This document shows, in pieces, positions 21,026 to 30,826 of a stretch of DNA of 64,000 bases (position 1 is its first letter; each line of letters opens with the position of its first letter). The stretch lies in assembly GCF_034555935.1 (NCBI RefSeq), contig NZ_JAYDCJ010000003.1, positions 2,232,001 to 2,296,000 on the forward strand, read 5' to 3'. Both the position numbers and the translations under genes were made by a program. The notes under the pieces are model-generated. The model saw nothing but the letters and a program-made list of their open reading frames with translations, was not told the origin of the DNA and did no database searches. This stretch comes from Marinobacter qingdaonensis (GTDB lineage: Bacteria; Pseudomonadota; Gammaproteobacteria; Pseudomonadales; Oleiphilaceae).

Positions 21026-21595
21026 CTAAAGGGAACTCTCGTCGGCAATTGTGCGAATAATCTTGCACGGATTGCCGGCGGCGAAAACATCCTCCGGGAT
21101 GTCTTTGGTCACGACACTGCCCGCCCCAATCACCGAACGAGAACCAATTTTCACCCCCGGACAAATGATTGCCCCGCCGCCAATCCAGACGTCTGAACCA
21201 ATCTCTATGGGTTTTGCAAACTCCTGCTCTCTTCGCAGCTTCGCATCGAAAGGGTGGGTGGCTGTATAGATCTGCACCGCCGGACCAAACAGCGTATTGT
21301 TGCCGACCTGCACTCGGGCCACGTCCAGCACAACACAGTTGAAATTAAAGAACACGCTCTCACCAAGCTCAATGTTGGTGCCGTAATCGCAGAAGAAAGG
21401 CGGTTGGATCCAGACGGTATCGCTGCCCTTGCCAATCAGTTGGTTCAGGATGGTCCGGCGCGTCTCTTCGTCCGCTTCGCGGGTTACGTTGAGGTCTTGG
21501 CAGAGGTTCCTTGCACGATTGCGCGCAAGGACGAGATCCGGGTCGAGAGGGTTGTACAGCTCGCCGTTTAGCATTCTGTTCCATTCGGTAGGCAA
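21026..21595 (-). CDS. maa: Maltose O-acetyltransferase-like hexapeptide acetyltransferase
   Basis: Acetyl-CoA-dependent sugar O-acetyltransferase, 189 residues. The N-terminal Mac region (RMLNGELYNPLDPDLVLARN) and left-handed beta-helix repeats are present, ending IEIGSDVWIGGGAIICPGVK, IGSRSVIGAGSVVTKDIPED and FAAGNPCKIIR, all standard for Maa/LacA/NodL enzymes. Active-site His is likely in YTATHPFDA. The start is a TTG at 21595 preceded by GGGGGAA; it gives the same N-terminal length as E. coli Maa (MSTEKEKMIAGELY), whereas the next ATG would cut into the Mac domain. Close to malK, but separated by a malK terminator. Confidence 0.85.
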   Translation of the reverse strand: MPTEWNRMLNGELYNPLDPDLVLARNRARNLCQDLNVTREADEETRRTILNQLIGKGSDTVWIQPPFFCDYGTNIELGESVFFNFNCVVLDVARVQVGNNTLFGPAVQIYTATHPFDAKLRREQEFAKPIEIGSDVWIGGGAIICPGVKIGSRSVIGAGSVVTKDIPEDVFAAGNPCKIIRTIADESSL

Positions 21596-21680
21596 ATCGC
21601 TTCCCCCTCTGAGTTTCCAAGAAGATCAGACTTGATCATCGCCTTACCAGTTGTAGCTCAGTTTACTTTTTCTCAGGCAG

Positions 21681-21703
21681 GAAAAAGGGGGCTTGGCCCC
21701 CTT
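21681..21703 (-). terminator. Terminator of the agl-malK operon
   Basis: On the minus strand: AAGGGGG-CCAAG-CCCCCTT followed by TTTCC, a 7-bp stem with a T-rich tail, 20 bases past the malK stop. Confidence 0.8.
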
Positions 21704-21723
21704 GATCACAGCGTGAGATCGAA

Positions 21724-22839
21724 TCAGAAGTCCAGGCATGGCTCCTGGTACAAACGCGGGCAGGCGGTACCGTCAGCGCGGAACAAATGGCACTTGTTGG
21801 CGTTCAGGCCCAGGGTCATGGCCGCGCCTTCCTGAACCGGGTTGCCGCCGTCGGTGCGCATGGTCAGAACCCCGTCCACCTGGTCCACTTCCAGGTGGAC
21901 CAGGGTCTGGTAGCCCAGCCGCTCGACCACCTGCACCTCGCCCTGCAGGTACATGTCCGCCTCCTCACTGTCGCGCAGGTGTTCCGGGCGCACGCCCAGA
22001 GTCACCGTCTCGCCGTCTGACAGGTTGGCGCCGTTCACCGGCAGCTCAAGGCGGTGGTCGCCGGCGAGCCGGACGGTCACTTTCTGGCTGCTGGCGGCTT
22101 CTACCTGGCACTGGATGAAGTTCATCTTGGGCGAGCCAATGAAGCCGGCGACGAACTGGGTGGCCGGGTAATGGTAGAGCTCCATGGGCTTGCCCACCTG
22201 GGCGATGGCGCCGCCGTCCAGGGCGACGATCTTGTCGGCCATGGTCATGGCTTCCACCTGATCGTGGGTGACGTAGATCATGGTGGCGCCCAGGCGCTTG
22301 TGCAGCTTGGAAATCTCGATGCGCATCTGGACCCGCAGCGAGGCGTCCAGGTTCGACAGGGGTTCGTCGAACAGGAACACCGCCGGCTCGCGCACGATGG
22401 TGCGGCCGATGGCGACCCGCTGACGCTGGCCACCGGACAGGTCCTTGGGCTTGCGTGCCAGCAGCTTGTCCAGTTGCAGCAGGTTGGCGGCGTCTTGCAC
22501 CCGGCGGTCGATCTCGGCCTTCTGGGTCTTGGCGAGTTTCAGCCCGAACGCCATGTTCTCGGCAACGTCCATGTGCGGGTAGAGGGCATAGGACTGGAAC
22601 ACCATGCCCACTTCCCGTTCCTTGGGGGGCAGGTTGTTGACCCGGTCGTTGCCGATGTACATGTCGCCGGAAGTGATTTCCTCCAGCCCGGCGATCATCC
22701 GTAACAGGGTGGATTTGCCGCACCCGGAGGGGCCGACAAACACCACGAATTCGCCGTCCTGAATGTCCAGGTTCACATTGCGGGTCACCTGGGTCTCATC
22801 GTAGCTTTTGCAGATATTGCGTAGGGTAACGCTGGCCAT
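21724..22839 (-). CDS. malK: Maltose ABC transporter ATPase MalK
   Basis: Energy-coupling ATPase for MalEFG, 371 residues (E. coli 371). Walker [11 protein letters not shown]-loop [11 protein letters not shown], signature [13 protein letters not shown], Walker [13 protein letters not shown] and switch [10 protein letters not shown] are canonical. The C-terminal regulatory domain has FIGSPKMNF and LGVRPEHL. Start ATG at 22839 gives [14 protein letters not shown] as in MalK (MASVQLQNVTKAWG); the frame is open further upstream. It lies 32 bases after the alpha-glucosidase gene. In enterics malK is next to malEFG; here a 7-kb accessory stretch lies between them. Confidence 0.95.
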   Translation of the reverse strand: MASVTLRNICKSYDETQVTRNVNLDIQDGEFVVFVGPSGCGKSTLLRMIAGLEEITSGDMYIGNDRVNNLPPKEREVGMVFQSYALYPHMDVAENMAFGLKLAKTQKAEIDRRVQDAANLLQLDKLLARKPKDLSGGQRQRVAIGRTIVREPAVFLFDEPLSNLDASLRVQMRIEISKLHKRLGATMIYVTHDQVEAMTMADKIVALDGGAIAQVGKPMELYHYPATQFVAGFIGSPKMNFIQCQVEAASSQKVTVRLAGDHRLELPVNGANLSDGETVTLGVRPEHLRDSEEADMYLQGEVQVVERLGYQTLVHLEVDQVDGVLTMRTDGGNPVQEGAAMTLGLNANKCHLFRADGTACPRLYQEPCLDF

Positions 22840-22871
22840 AACTGGACTCTTCTTGTTGGGTCTGTTGGATC

Positions 22872-24485
22872 TCAGAGCCGGGCGATGTCGACACCCCAGG
22901 GCTCCAGGTTCAGAGTGGTGCCCTGCCACTGACCGCCGACAAAGTCGGGCGCGTCAGCAACCGGGGTGCCGGCCATGGGCAAGTCGATGCGGGCGGCGTG
23001 ATCGCTCAGGTTCAGGGCCACCAACAACCGCTCCCCGTTCAGGCTGCGGGTGAAGACGAGGGTGTCGTCCGGGCTCTCGAGGAAGTCGATGTCGCCTTTG
23101 AGCAGCACTTCCTGGTGTTTGCGCCAGCCCAGGAACGCCTGGTAGGCCGCCAACACCGAGTCCTCTCGCTGCTGTTGCACCGATACGGCCGCAGTCAGGT
23201 GTTCATCATAAACCGGCAGCCAGGGGCGTGCATTCGAGAAGCCGGCGTGAGCAAGCGTCGGGTCCCAGGCCATGGGCGTGCGACAGCCGTCGCGTCCCTT
23301 GTATTCCGGCCAGAAGTTAATGCCGTAGGGGTCGACCAGGTCTTCGTACCGCAACTCGGCCTCGGTCAGGCCCAGCTCCTCGCCCTGGTAGAGGCAGACG
23401 CTGCCCCTGAGGGTCAGCAGCATGGCCATGTAGGCCTTCAACTGCTGGTCCGAACCGGCCTGCCAGCGGCTGGCGACCCGGGCCACGTCGTGATTGCCGA
23501 TGGCCCAGCAGGGCCAGCCATCGGTGAGCTTGTCCTCGATGGTGCGCACGGTGTTCTCGAAGAAGGCGGCGCCATGCTCCTCGGTCAGCAGGTCGAAGGA
23601 GTAGGCCATGTGCAGCTTGTCGCCGCCCCGGGTGTAATCGGCCATGGTCTGCAGCGAATGGTCATCGCCGATCTCGCCGACCGTGGTGGTGCCCGGGTAT
23701 TCATTCAGCAGGGCCCGCAGGCGCTGCAGGAACGCCAGGTTCTCGGGCTGGGTCTTGTCGTACTTGTGATACTGGTAGGCGTAGGGATTCTCCTTGCGCA
23801 CGCCGATCGAGCCCTCGGCCACGGCGTTGCTGGCCGGGTTATCCCGCAGCTTGGGATCGTGGAAGCAGAAGTTGACCGCGTCCAGGCGGAACCCGTCCAC
23901 GCCCCGGTCCAGCCAGAACCGGACGTCGGCCAGCATCTGGTCCTGGACCTCGGGGTTGTGGAAGTTCAGGTCGGGCTGGCTGGCTAGAAAGTTATGCAGG
24001 TAATACTGTTTGCGGCGGCTGTCCCAGGCCCAGGCCGGCCCGCCAAACACCGACAGCCAGTTGTTCGGCGGCGTGCCGTCCGGCTTCGGGTCGGCCCAGA
24101 CGTACCAGTCGGCCTTGGCGTTGCTGCGGTCGGCGCGGCTCTCCTTGAACCAGGCGTGCTGGTCCGAGGAGTGGCTCAGTACCTGGTCGATCATGATCCT
24201 CAGGCCGCGTCGGTGCGCCTGCGCCACCAGTTCGTCGAAATCCTCCAGGGTGCCGAAGATCGGATCCACGCCCCGGTAGTCGGCCACGTCGTAACCGAAG
24301 TCGTTCATGGGCGAGGTAAAAAACGGCGACAGCCAGATGGCGTCGACGTTCAGGCTGGCGATGTAGTCCAGCTTGGCGGTCACGCCGGGCAGGTCGCCGA
24401 TGCCGTCGCCGTTCGAGTCGTAAAAACTGCGTGGATAAACTTGGTAGATGACGGCGCCGCGCCACCAGTCCGGATTATTGTTCAT
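22872..24485 (-). CDS. Alpha-glucosidase, glycoside hydrolase family 13
   Basis: Cytoplasmic enzyme, 537 residues, no signal peptide, that splits alpha-glucosidic bonds of maltose or malto/isomalto-oligosaccharides. GH13 regions are visible: [20 protein letters not shown], nucleophile Asp in [12 protein letters not shown], acid/base Glu in TVGEIGDD, transition-state Asp in AIGNHDVAR. Overall layout is that of oligo-1,6-glucosidase/alpha-glucosidase enzymes ([15 protein letters not shown]). First gene of an operon with malK; its upstream region has a consensus MalT box. It likely replaces the amylomaltase/phosphorylase route; whether it prefers alpha-1,4 or alpha-1,6 bonds is not clear from sequence alone. 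Confidence 0.92.
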   Translation of the reverse strand: MNNNPDWWRGAVIYQVYPRSFYDSNGDGIGDLPGVTAKLDYIASLNVDAIWLSPFFTSPMNDFGYDVADYRGVDPIFGTLEDFDELVAQAHRRGLRIMIDQVLSHSSDQHAWFKESRADRSNAKADWYVWADPKPDGTPPNNWLSVFGGPAWAWDSRRKQYYLHNFLASQPDLNFHNPEVQDQMLADVRFWLDRGVDGFRLDAVNFCFHDPKLRDNPASNAVAEGSIGVRKENPYAYQYHKYDKTQPENLAFLQRLRALLNEYPGTTTVGEIGDDHSLQTMADYTRGGDKLHMAYSFDLLTEEHGAAFFENTVRTIEDKLTDGWPCWAIGNHDVARVASRWQAGSDQQLKAYMAMLLTLRGSVCLYQGEELGLTEAELRYEDLVDPYGINFWPEYKGRDGCRTPMAWDPTLAHAGFSNARPWLPVYDEHLTAAVSVQQQREDSVLAAYQAFLGWRKHQEVLLKGDIDFLESPDDTLVFTRSLNGERLLVALNLSDHAARIDLPMAGTPVADAPDFVGGQWQGTTLNLEPWGVDIARL

Positions 24486-24554
24486 GCTGCCTCACTTGGT
24501 TTCCGGTGGTGAAAGGGTGGTTCACTCCATACTGGGATGAACCTGGCCAGGGGG

Positions 24555-24564
24555 CATCCTCCTG
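24555..24564 (-). promoter_or_regulatory. Second MalT-like box upstream of agl-malK
   Basis: Reverse-strand CAGGAGGATG holds the GGAGGA core of MalT boxes. It lies 70 bases upstream of the alpha-glucosidase start, between that gene and the consensus box at 24590. Confidence 0.45.
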
Positions 24565-24589
24565 CCCGAGTTTTTGCTGGCGTAGTCCG

Positions 24590-24599
24590 GGGGAGGAGG
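24590..24599 (+). promoter_or_regulatory. Consensus MalT box upstream of agl-malK
   Basis: GGGGAGGAGG equals the published MalT consensus GGGGA(T/G)GAGG. It lies about 105 bases upstream of the alpha-glucosidase start in a 388-base divergent region whose other side is the chemoreceptor gene. MalT itself is encoded at 30827-33595. The rest of this region is very G+C-rich with no further clear feature. Confidence 0.6.
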
Positions 24600-24873
24600 G
24601 GGCGTAGCCGGGCGGAGGGCCCGGGCCCGGTTCCACTCCGGGGCACACTCCAGGGTCCAGGAAGTGCCGGATGATCGGTCACGCACGCTTTTGGTGCGCG
24701 GTCTGGTTGTCCGGTAATCAGTGCGCCTGTTTCCGGTGCGCTGGCTGCGGCCGCCGGCCCCAGGAACACCGCCCCGGGGCGGCCTGAACCTTGCAAGCGA
24801 CCTCTTCTGATCCGATGCGACCGACGCGCCTTGAGGCGACGCGGCGCCGATGTACGGTCTGGAGGTGTAGACG

Positions 24874-27021
24874 ATGACCCTGAAAAGCGATGCCATGAAA
24901 CTGACCAGCGCGGAGCGCAGCTGGCTGCCGGTCTGGGGGGCTACGGGAAAACTGGCCATGGGCTGGTCCTGTTTCCTGAACCGCGGCATGTACCAAACCA
25001 ACGAACAGATTTTCGAGAGCATCGCGCGGACCCGGCGCGACGCCCTGATTGCCTGGGCCGAACACAAGTGGTCGTTCCTGGAGTCCCTGGCCGGCCGGCT
25101 TGACGGGCAGGATGAGGACGCCGTTCGCGAACTGGTGCAGTCCGCCGCCGGGCGGCTGCGGGAGATTTCCGAACTGTTTGTGATCGGTGACGACGGCTCG
25201 GTGCTGGAGTCCTCGGCCAGCGGCCGCCGGGGCCAGCGCGACCTGCCGGCCAAGGCGGTGGAAACCGGTCTGCAGTCCCGTTTGCTGCACGGCCCGTATC
25301 GTGACCCGGTCACCCAGGGCCTGGGCGCCACCACCTCCCGTTTCCACGACGCCGTCACCCTGATGTTCTACCAGCCCCTGCGTCTGGCCGACGACCGCCC
25401 GGCGGCGCTGTGCGCGCGGATTCCGAACGACGTCATGAGTGACCTGATCCAGCGCGAAGCCGGCCACGTGTTCGAGGAATCCGGCGACAACTACCTGTTC
25501 ATGATCGACAGCACCTTCGATCCCAGTATCCGCACCGGCACTGCGCTGTCCCGGTCCCGGTTCGAGGACGCCACCTTCAGCCACGGCGACAACCTGAAGG
25601 ACGGCATTCGCACCGGTTTTGGCACCGTGGGCGTGCGCGAGCACACCGAATTCGAGATCCGCTTTACCGATCCGGCCACCGGTCAGCTGCACCCCGGGGT
25701 GCGGGAAACCATCGCCCGGGGTGAGAACCTCTATGTGAAGTACCCGGGCTACTCCGATTACCGGCACATTCCGGTGATCGGCAAGGGCGTAACCTTCCAG
25801 ATGCCCGGGTCACCGGACCGCTGGGGCATGATGTGCGAGGGCGATCTGGAGGAGGTCTACCGGCGCCGATCCATCTCCTGGCGCCTGTCGGCCCGCCTGA
25901 CTCTGCTGGTGGGGTTGCTGTGGGCCATCAATTTTGCCCTGGCCTGGAGTGGCGTGCCGCTCTGGCTCGAGGGCACAGTCAACGGGTTGGCGGCCCTGGC
26001 CCTGGTGGCGCTGTTCCGGGTGTCCTCGACCCGCCCGCTGTCGGAAAAACTGGGGGCCATGGCGGATGTCATCCGCAATATTGCCGAGGGCGGTGGCAAT
26101 CTGCGCCAGCGCATGGATCTGGCGCGCATGCGCCGGGATGAAACCGGTGACCTGGGGCGCTGGATCAACAGTTTCATCGACAGCCTGGACGGCATGGTCG
26201 GCCAGGTGATCAGTCTGGCCAACGATTCCCGACAGGCCAGTGACCAGCTGATGACCCAGAACCGGCTGGCGGACGAGCGCATTCGCGAGGTGCTGAATCA
26301 CATCGACGACATGCTGCGCGGCGCCGCCGAGCAGGGCAATGAAATCCGCAACGCCTCCACCACGGCCCAGGAAATGCGCTCGAGCATGGAGGAAGTGGTG
26401 GAGCGGGCGCGGGCCCAGTTTGCCCGGGTCAGCCAGGAAACCCAGAGCATCCGTGACGTGGTCAACCGGTCGGCGGAAGGCATTCGGGCCGCCAACGACC
26501 GCACCGAGGAAATCAGCAAGACCGCGCTGGTGATCAACGACATTGCCGCACAAACCAACCTGCTGGCGCTCAACGCCGCCATCGAAGCCGCTCGCGCCGG
26601 CGAGTCCGGGCGTGGCTTTGCCGTGGTGGCGGACGAGGTCCGTCAACTGGCCAGCCGCACGTCCCAGGCGACCAAGGACATCGGGGAGCGGCTGGCGGGC
26701 GTGCAGGAGGAAACCCGGCGCGCGGTCATCACCATGGAAGAGGGCATGACGGAAATGGAAGAGCGGCTGGCCAAGGCCGAAGCCGCCGCCGACGACAATT
26801 CGGCGCTGCATCACATGGTGGAAAAGCTGTTCCGGGCCATCTCCGGCATTGAGGACACCAACCACCAGCAGAGTGCCCAGACCTCGGGTGTGGCAGAGAG
26901 CGCCTCGGTGATGAACGGGGTGATCGAGCAACTGACCCTGAGTTCGGAGCGGACCCAGGCCTCGGCCAACAAGCTGCAGCGCTTGACCGGTCAGTTCCAG
27001 GTGTCGGCGGAAGTGGCCTGA
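24874..27021 (+). CDS. Methyl-accepting chemotaxis protein with N-terminal sensor before membrane hairpin
   Basis: Chemoreceptor of 715 residues. The C-terminal half is a standard signalling domain with the tip [20 protein letters not shown] and [20 protein letters not shown]. Two adjacent hydrophobic segments at about 335-380 ([17 protein letters not shown] and [11 protein letters not shown]) form a hairpin, followed by a HAMP-like stretch. The first 330 residues, which hold a possible PAS/Cache-like sensor ([49 protein letters not shown]), have no N-terminal membrane segment, so the sensor probably faces the cytoplasm. Start ATG 24874 follows GGAGGTG. Divergent from agl-malK; it may share control with maltose genes but could not read MalE from the periplasm if this topology is right. 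Confidence 0.85.
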   Translation: MTLKSDAMKLTSAERSWLPVWGATGKLAMGWSCFLNRGMYQTNEQIFESIARTRRDALIAWAEHKWSFLESLAGRLDGQDEDAVRELVQSAAGRLREISELFVIGDDGSVLESSASGRRGQRDLPAKAVETGLQSRLLHGPYRDPVTQGLGATTSRFHDAVTLMFYQPLRLADDRPAALCARIPNDVMSDLIQREAGHVFEESGDNYLFMIDSTFDPSIRTGTALSRSRFEDATFSHGDNLKDGIRTGFGTVGVREHTEFEIRFTDPATGQLHPGVRETIARGENLYVKYPGYSDYRHIPVIGKGVTFQMPGSPDRWGMMCEGDLEEVYRRRSISWRLSARLTLLVGLLWAINFALAWSGVPLWLEGTVNGLAALALVALFRVSSTRPLSEKLGAMADVIRNIAEGGGNLRQRMDLARMRRDETGDLGRWINSFIDSLDGMVGQVISLANDSRQASDQLMTQNRLADERIREVLNHIDDMLRGAAEQGNEIRNASTTAQEMRSSMEEVVERARAQFARVSQETQSIRDVVNRSAEGIRAANDRTEEISKTALVINDIAAQTNLLALNAAIEAARAGESGRGFAVVADEVRQLASRTSQATKDIGERLAGVQEETRRAVITMEEGMTEMEERLAKAEAAADDNSALHHMVEKLFRAISGIEDTNHQQSAQTSGVAESASVMNGVIEQLTLSSERTQASANKLQRLTGQFQVSAEVA

Positions 27022-27042
27022 GCCCGGGTGGCGGGCTCAGGC
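27016..27042. terminator. Strong hairpin between converging genes
   Basis: GCCTGAGCCCG/CGGGCTCAGGC, an 11-bp perfect stem with a 5-base loop that overlaps the stop codon of the chemoreceptor gene and ends 7 bases from the end of the convergent symporter gene. No T-tract, so termination is probable but not certain. Confidence 0.55.
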
Positions 27043-27048
27043 CCGCAA

Positions 27049-28410
27049 TTACCTCGGGCGGGTCAGGGCGATCAGCACGCTGACCACACCGGAACCGACC
27101 AGGGCGCCCACGAAGGGCATCAGGGTCGGAATACTGCCCGGGAAACTGGCGGCCTCAAGACCGGCCAGGACCGAGCCGCCGGCAATCCAGCCGGGCAGGA
27201 TGGCGCCGACCAGGCCGGCCAGCCCGCCCAGGATGGCGGCGGTGGTGGTCATGCGGGACCAGAGCCCCAGCAGCACCGGCAGGACGGCGGTGGCGCACAG
27301 CAGATCCGCGATCAGGAACAGCCGCAACACCGAAATGCCCTGAAGCGCCACCAGAACCACCGGCACCATCAGCGCGACGGTGATCCAGCGCGCCGCGCTC
27401 AGACTGAGGCCGCGTTTTTCCGTCACCGCCAGAGAGGCCAGGGCATTCTGCAGGGTGTCCACCGAGGACGCCACCAGGGTAATGGCCAGCACCAGGGCCG
27501 GCAGTGCGAGCCAGGCCGGCGCCTCGTTCAGCAGGGCAAAAAACGGGATGGGCGGGTTGCCCAGGTCGGTGCCACTGAGCGCGGCCAGGATGCCAAGGCC
27601 GCCCACCAGCGCCACCACGATGACCGTAATCACGCCCCCCAGCATCGCGCCCCGGCTCAGGCTGCCGGTGTCCCGCGCCGACCAGAGCCGCTGCCAGTAG
27701 CCCTGATGGAACAGATTGGCGGCGGTGACCGCAATCACCAGGGTCAGCGCCACGCTGAGGGCACTGGCGGCAGGCACCTCCGGCAGCCGCGCCGCGGACA
27801 GTTCCGGCAGTTGGCCAAAACCAACGAAACCGACAATGGCCAACAGGCCGATCAACAGGAAGGCCTGCCACTGGTCGGTGACAATGCTGGCCCGCAGCCC
27901 ACCCCAGGCGGTGTAGATCAGCGTGGTGATGGCGACGCCCAGCACCACCAGATTACCGTTGATGCCCGAGAGCATGGCGGTGATGGCGCCAATGGCGGTC
28001 AGCTCGGCGGTGAGAAAACACAGCATGTAGAGCACGGAAATCAGCGACACATAGTGCCGTACCCGGTTGCCGTAACAGGCCTGGGCGAACTCGCCGATGC
28101 TGCGGCCCTCCGGCAGGAAACGGCGGATGGCCGGCCCGCAGAAGGCAAACACCAGGAACGGCAGGGCGGCGCCCAGGGCGTAGCCGGCCAGGGCGATGGG
28201 GCCAACCAGGGCGCCCACTTCCGGCGGCGCGAACAGAATCCAGCCGCCCATGCCCGAGGCCAGGAAGGACAGTCCGAGGGCGCGGGCGCCCTGGCTGTTG
28301 CGGGCCGTGACATAGTCGTCCAGGCCGCCATCCGCCAGTCGGGCGCGCAGCCCCAGCCAGGTGAAAACAAGCAGTGCTGCGGCCAGGGCCGCCACTGTGG
28401 TGTAGATCAT
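27049..28410 (-). CDS. Sodium/solute symporter (SSS family)
   Basis: Inner-membrane transporter of 453 residues with about 13 hydrophobic segments. SSS-family features: the early DDYVTARNSQGARALGLSFL, ASGMGGWILFAPPEVGALVG (unwound helix region), YTAWGGLRASIVTDQWQAF, and SSVDTLQNALASLAV. Proline/pantothenate/solute-type transporters share these; the substrate cannot be told. Transcribed away from the DksA-like gene and convergent with the chemoreceptor. No partner subunit nearby. Confidence 0.87.
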   Translation of the reverse strand: MIYTTVAALAAALLVFTWLGLRARLADGGLDDYVTARNSQGARALGLSFLASGMGGWILFAPPEVGALVGPIALAGYALGAALPFLVFAFCGPAIRRFLPEGRSIGEFAQACYGNRVRHYVSLISVLYMLCFLTAELTAIGAITAMLSGINGNLVVLGVAITTLIYTAWGGLRASIVTDQWQAFLLIGLLAIVGFVGFGQLPELSAARLPEVPAASALSVALTLVIAVTAANLFHQGYWQRLWSARDTGSLSRGAMLGGVITVIVVALVGGLGILAALSGTDLGNPPIPFFALLNEAPAWLALPALVLAITLVASSVDTLQNALASLAVTEKRGLSLSAARWITVALMVPVVLVALQGISVLRLFLIADLLCATAVLPVLLGLWSRMTTTAAILGGLAGLVGAILPGWIAGGSVLAGLEAASFPGSIPTLMPFVGALVGSGVVSVLIALTRPR

Positions 28411-28594
28411 GGGTTGGTCTCCGCCGGTGACAGGGCTGGCAATAGTGCCATATCGAGGGCCAGACGGCGACCGGCGGGCACCCTCGTGCCGCCCCAGATA
28501 AATTAGACGGGCATCGGCGCCGAGACCGGCTTATGCTTGAAGAATAAGCCGGAATGGCTGTGCGAACGGGCCAATCGCTCGAAGGAGGCGTCGA

Positions 28595-28915
28595 ATGACG
28601 AATCGCAAAGCAGAACTTGAGACCCTGCGGGCAGATTTGAAAGCCAGACTGACCCGCTTTGAAGCCCATCAACACCGGGAGGACGGTGCCCTGGACAAGG
28701 ATTTCGAGGAACAGGCCACCCAGACTCAGAACGACGAAGTGGTCGACTCGCTGGAGACCGAGACCCGCGAGGAGTTGGCTCAGATCGAACGGGCCCTGGA
28801 GCGCATCGAACATGGCCTGGGCGATGAGTGCGAGGCCTGCGGCGAGGCCATCGATCCCCGTCGCCTGCAGGTTCTGCCTTACACCACCCTGTGCGTGGAC
28901 TGCGCCGGCGAATGA
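28595..28915 (+). CDS. DksA/TraR-family zinc-finger protein
   Basis: Small protein of 106 residues. An N-terminal helical part (MTNRKAELETLRADLKARL) is followed by acidic DDE-like residues (QTQNDEVVDSLETETREEL) and a C4 zinc finger CEACG...CVDC at the C-terminus. This layout is that of short DksA/TraR relatives such as YbiI, which bind in or near the RNA polymerase secondary channel. It is shorter than DksA (151 residues) and lacks its long coiled coil, so ppGpp-linked function is not assured. Strong ribosome site AAGGAGG. Confidence 0.87.
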   Translation: MTNRKAELETLRADLKARLTRFEAHQHREDGALDKDFEEQATQTQNDEVVDSLETETREELAQIERALERIEHGLGDECEACGEAIDPRRLQVLPYTTLCVDCAGE

Positions 28916-29019
28916 CGGTCGCCTGGCTGAGACGTCCGTCTCAACAAAAAGGCAGCAAACATTTCGGGTGACGGATAGACTGGTTTGGCATAACAACAAC
29001 AAAACCGGAGATCGTCGCC

Positions 29020-30771
29020 ATGAACCGTTACGACACCTTGATCCTGGGTGGCCGCTATTTCGATGGCACCGGCGCCCCTTCGCGCATCGCCCACGTCGCC
29101 ATCAGCGATGGCAAGATCGCCCGCGTGTTCAATTCCGAGCCGGATCCGTCGCTTGCCGACCGGGTGATTGACGCCAGCGGCTGCTGGGTAACGCCCGGAT
29201 TTCTGGACACCCACACCCATTACGACGCCGAGCTGATCGTCTCGCCGTCACTGTCCGAATCGGTTCGTCACGGGGTCACCACGGTGCTGATCGGCAGCTG
29301 TTCCCTGAGCATGGTTTGTGCCGAGGCTGAGGATGCCTCCGACATCTTCACCCGGGTCGAAACCGTGCCCCGGGACAAGGTGCTGCCGATCCTGCGTGAG
29401 CACAAGGCCTGGCGCACTCCGGCCGGCTGGTTGAATTTTATCCGCCAGCACCCCCTGGGGCCGAACGTGATCAGTTTTCTCGGCCACAGTGACCTGCGGG
29501 TGGCGGTCATGGGATTGCACCGGTCCACCGACCGGTCGGTCAGCCCCACGGCCGAGGAAATGCACCGCATGGAGCAACTGCTGGAGGAGGCGCTGCAGGT
29601 GGGGTTTCTGGGCCTGTCGACCATGTGCCTGAAGTGGGACAAGGTCGATGGCGACCGCGAATGGTCCAAGAGCCTGCCCAGCACCTACGCCCGCTGGCGC
29701 GAGGTCAGCCGCCTGAATCGCCTGTTGCGCCGGTACGGTCGGGTGCACCAGGGCGCGCCCAACGCCGCCAACCCGCTGCAGGTGACCCAGTATCTGCGGG
29801 AGACCCTGGGCTGGTTCCGCAAGCCCCTGAAAACCACCCTGATTGCCATGATCGACCTGAAGGGCAATCCCACGGTCCGGCCCATGGCCAACCTGGTGGG
29901 CTGGATCGCCAACGCCTTGCGCGGCAACTTTCGCTGGCAGCTACTGCCGACCCCCTTCGCGATCTACGCCGACGGCATGGACATCGTGCTGTTCGAGGAG
30001 TTCGGGGCCGGTGAAATGGCCCTGGATGTGCGCGATCAGTTGGAGCGCAACGAACTGCTGCAAGACGAGGGCTACCGCCGCACCTTTCGGAAGTTCTACA
30101 AGGAGAAGCTGTCGCCCCGGGTGTGGCAGCGGGATTTCGGCGATGCCATTGTCCTCGACTGCCCGGACCGGAGCCTGGTCGGACGCAATTTCGCCGAGCT
30201 GGCGTCCGAGCGTGGCGTCCATGTGGTGGATTTCTTCCTGGACATGGTGGTGGCCCACGGTCGGGCGCTGCGCTGGTTTACGGTCATCGGCAACCACCGG
30301 GAAGACCGCCTGCGACGGATGGTAAAAAGCCCCCACGCCCTGATCACTTTTTCCGACGCCGGTGCCCACATCCGCAACATGGCCTTCTACAACCTGCCGC
30401 TGCGGTTCCTCAAACTGGTGCTGGACAGTGAGCGGGCTGGCAAACCGGTGATGTCCCTGGAGCGGGCGGTGCATCGCGTCACCGGCGAGCAGGCCGACTG
30501 GCTGGGGATTGACGCCGGCCATATCCGCGAGGGTGACCGGGCCGATGTCACGGTGCTGGATCCGGCCGGGCTGGCGCAGGACCTCGAACAGGTGCACTGG
30601 GCGGAGATGGAGAATTTTGACCTGCAACGCATGGTCAATCGGGTGCCGGGTTGTGTAAAACACGTGCTGATCAATGGCCGGGCCGCGGTCACTGACGAAC
30701 AACTGACGCCCGAACTCGGAACGGTGACGGGCTTTGGTCAATTCTTGCCAGCGACGAGAGGCGGATCGTGA
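29020..30771 (+). CDS. Amidohydrolase-family protein, D-aminoacylase-like
   Basis: Metal-dependent hydrolase of 583 residues. N-terminal DTLILGGRYFDGTGAPS and IDASGCWVTPGFLDTHTHYD (HxH metal ligands), a later histidine region TVIGNHRE, and SDAGAHIRNMAFYN near the C-terminus place it in the N-acyl-D-amino-acid deacylase/dihydroorotase-like group. The C-terminal IREGDRADVTVLDPAGLA closes the composite beta-sandwich. Substrate is unknown; these proteins are often annotated from distant homology only. It ends 55 bases from the converging malT gene. Confidence 0.8.
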   Translation: MNRYDTLILGGRYFDGTGAPSRIAHVAISDGKIARVFNSEPDPSLADRVIDASGCWVTPGFLDTHTHYDAELIVSPSLSESVRHGVTTVLIGSCSLSMVCAEAEDASDIFTRVETVPRDKVLPILREHKAWRTPAGWLNFIRQHPLGPNVISFLGHSDLRVAVMGLHRSTDRSVSPTAEEMHRMEQLLEEALQVGFLGLSTMCLKWDKVDGDREWSKSLPSTYARWREVSRLNRLLRRYGRVHQGAPNAANPLQVTQYLRETLGWFRKPLKTTLIAMIDLKGNPTVRPMANLVGWIANALRGNFRWQLLPTPFAIYADGMDIVLFEEFGAGEMALDVRDQLERNELLQDEGYRRTFRKFYKEKLSPRVWQRDFGDAIVLDCPDRSLVGRNFAELASERGVHVVDFFLDMVVAHGRALRWFTVIGNHREDRLRRMVKSPHALITFSDAGAHIRNMAFYNLPLRFLKLVLDSERAGKPVMSLERAVHRVTGEQADWLGIDAGHIREGDRADVTVLDPAGLAQDLEQVHWAEMENFDLQRMVNRVPGCVKHVLINGRAAVTDEQLTPELGTVTGFGQFLPATRGGS

Positions 30772-30826
30772 CCACCATCGCTTCTACCAAACCCATGCCG
30801 GCGCTGTCCGGCACCATCCTGGCCCA

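Noticed and set aside
24551..24575. Terminator on the plus strand (GGGCA...TGCCC then TTTTT)
   Set aside because: The stem is only 5-6 bp and the site faces into a promoter region; the MalT-like core inside explains part of the symmetry better.
27028..28506. 492-codon open frame on the plus strand
   Set aside because: Antisense to the symporter gene; almost only G, Q, H and R residues.
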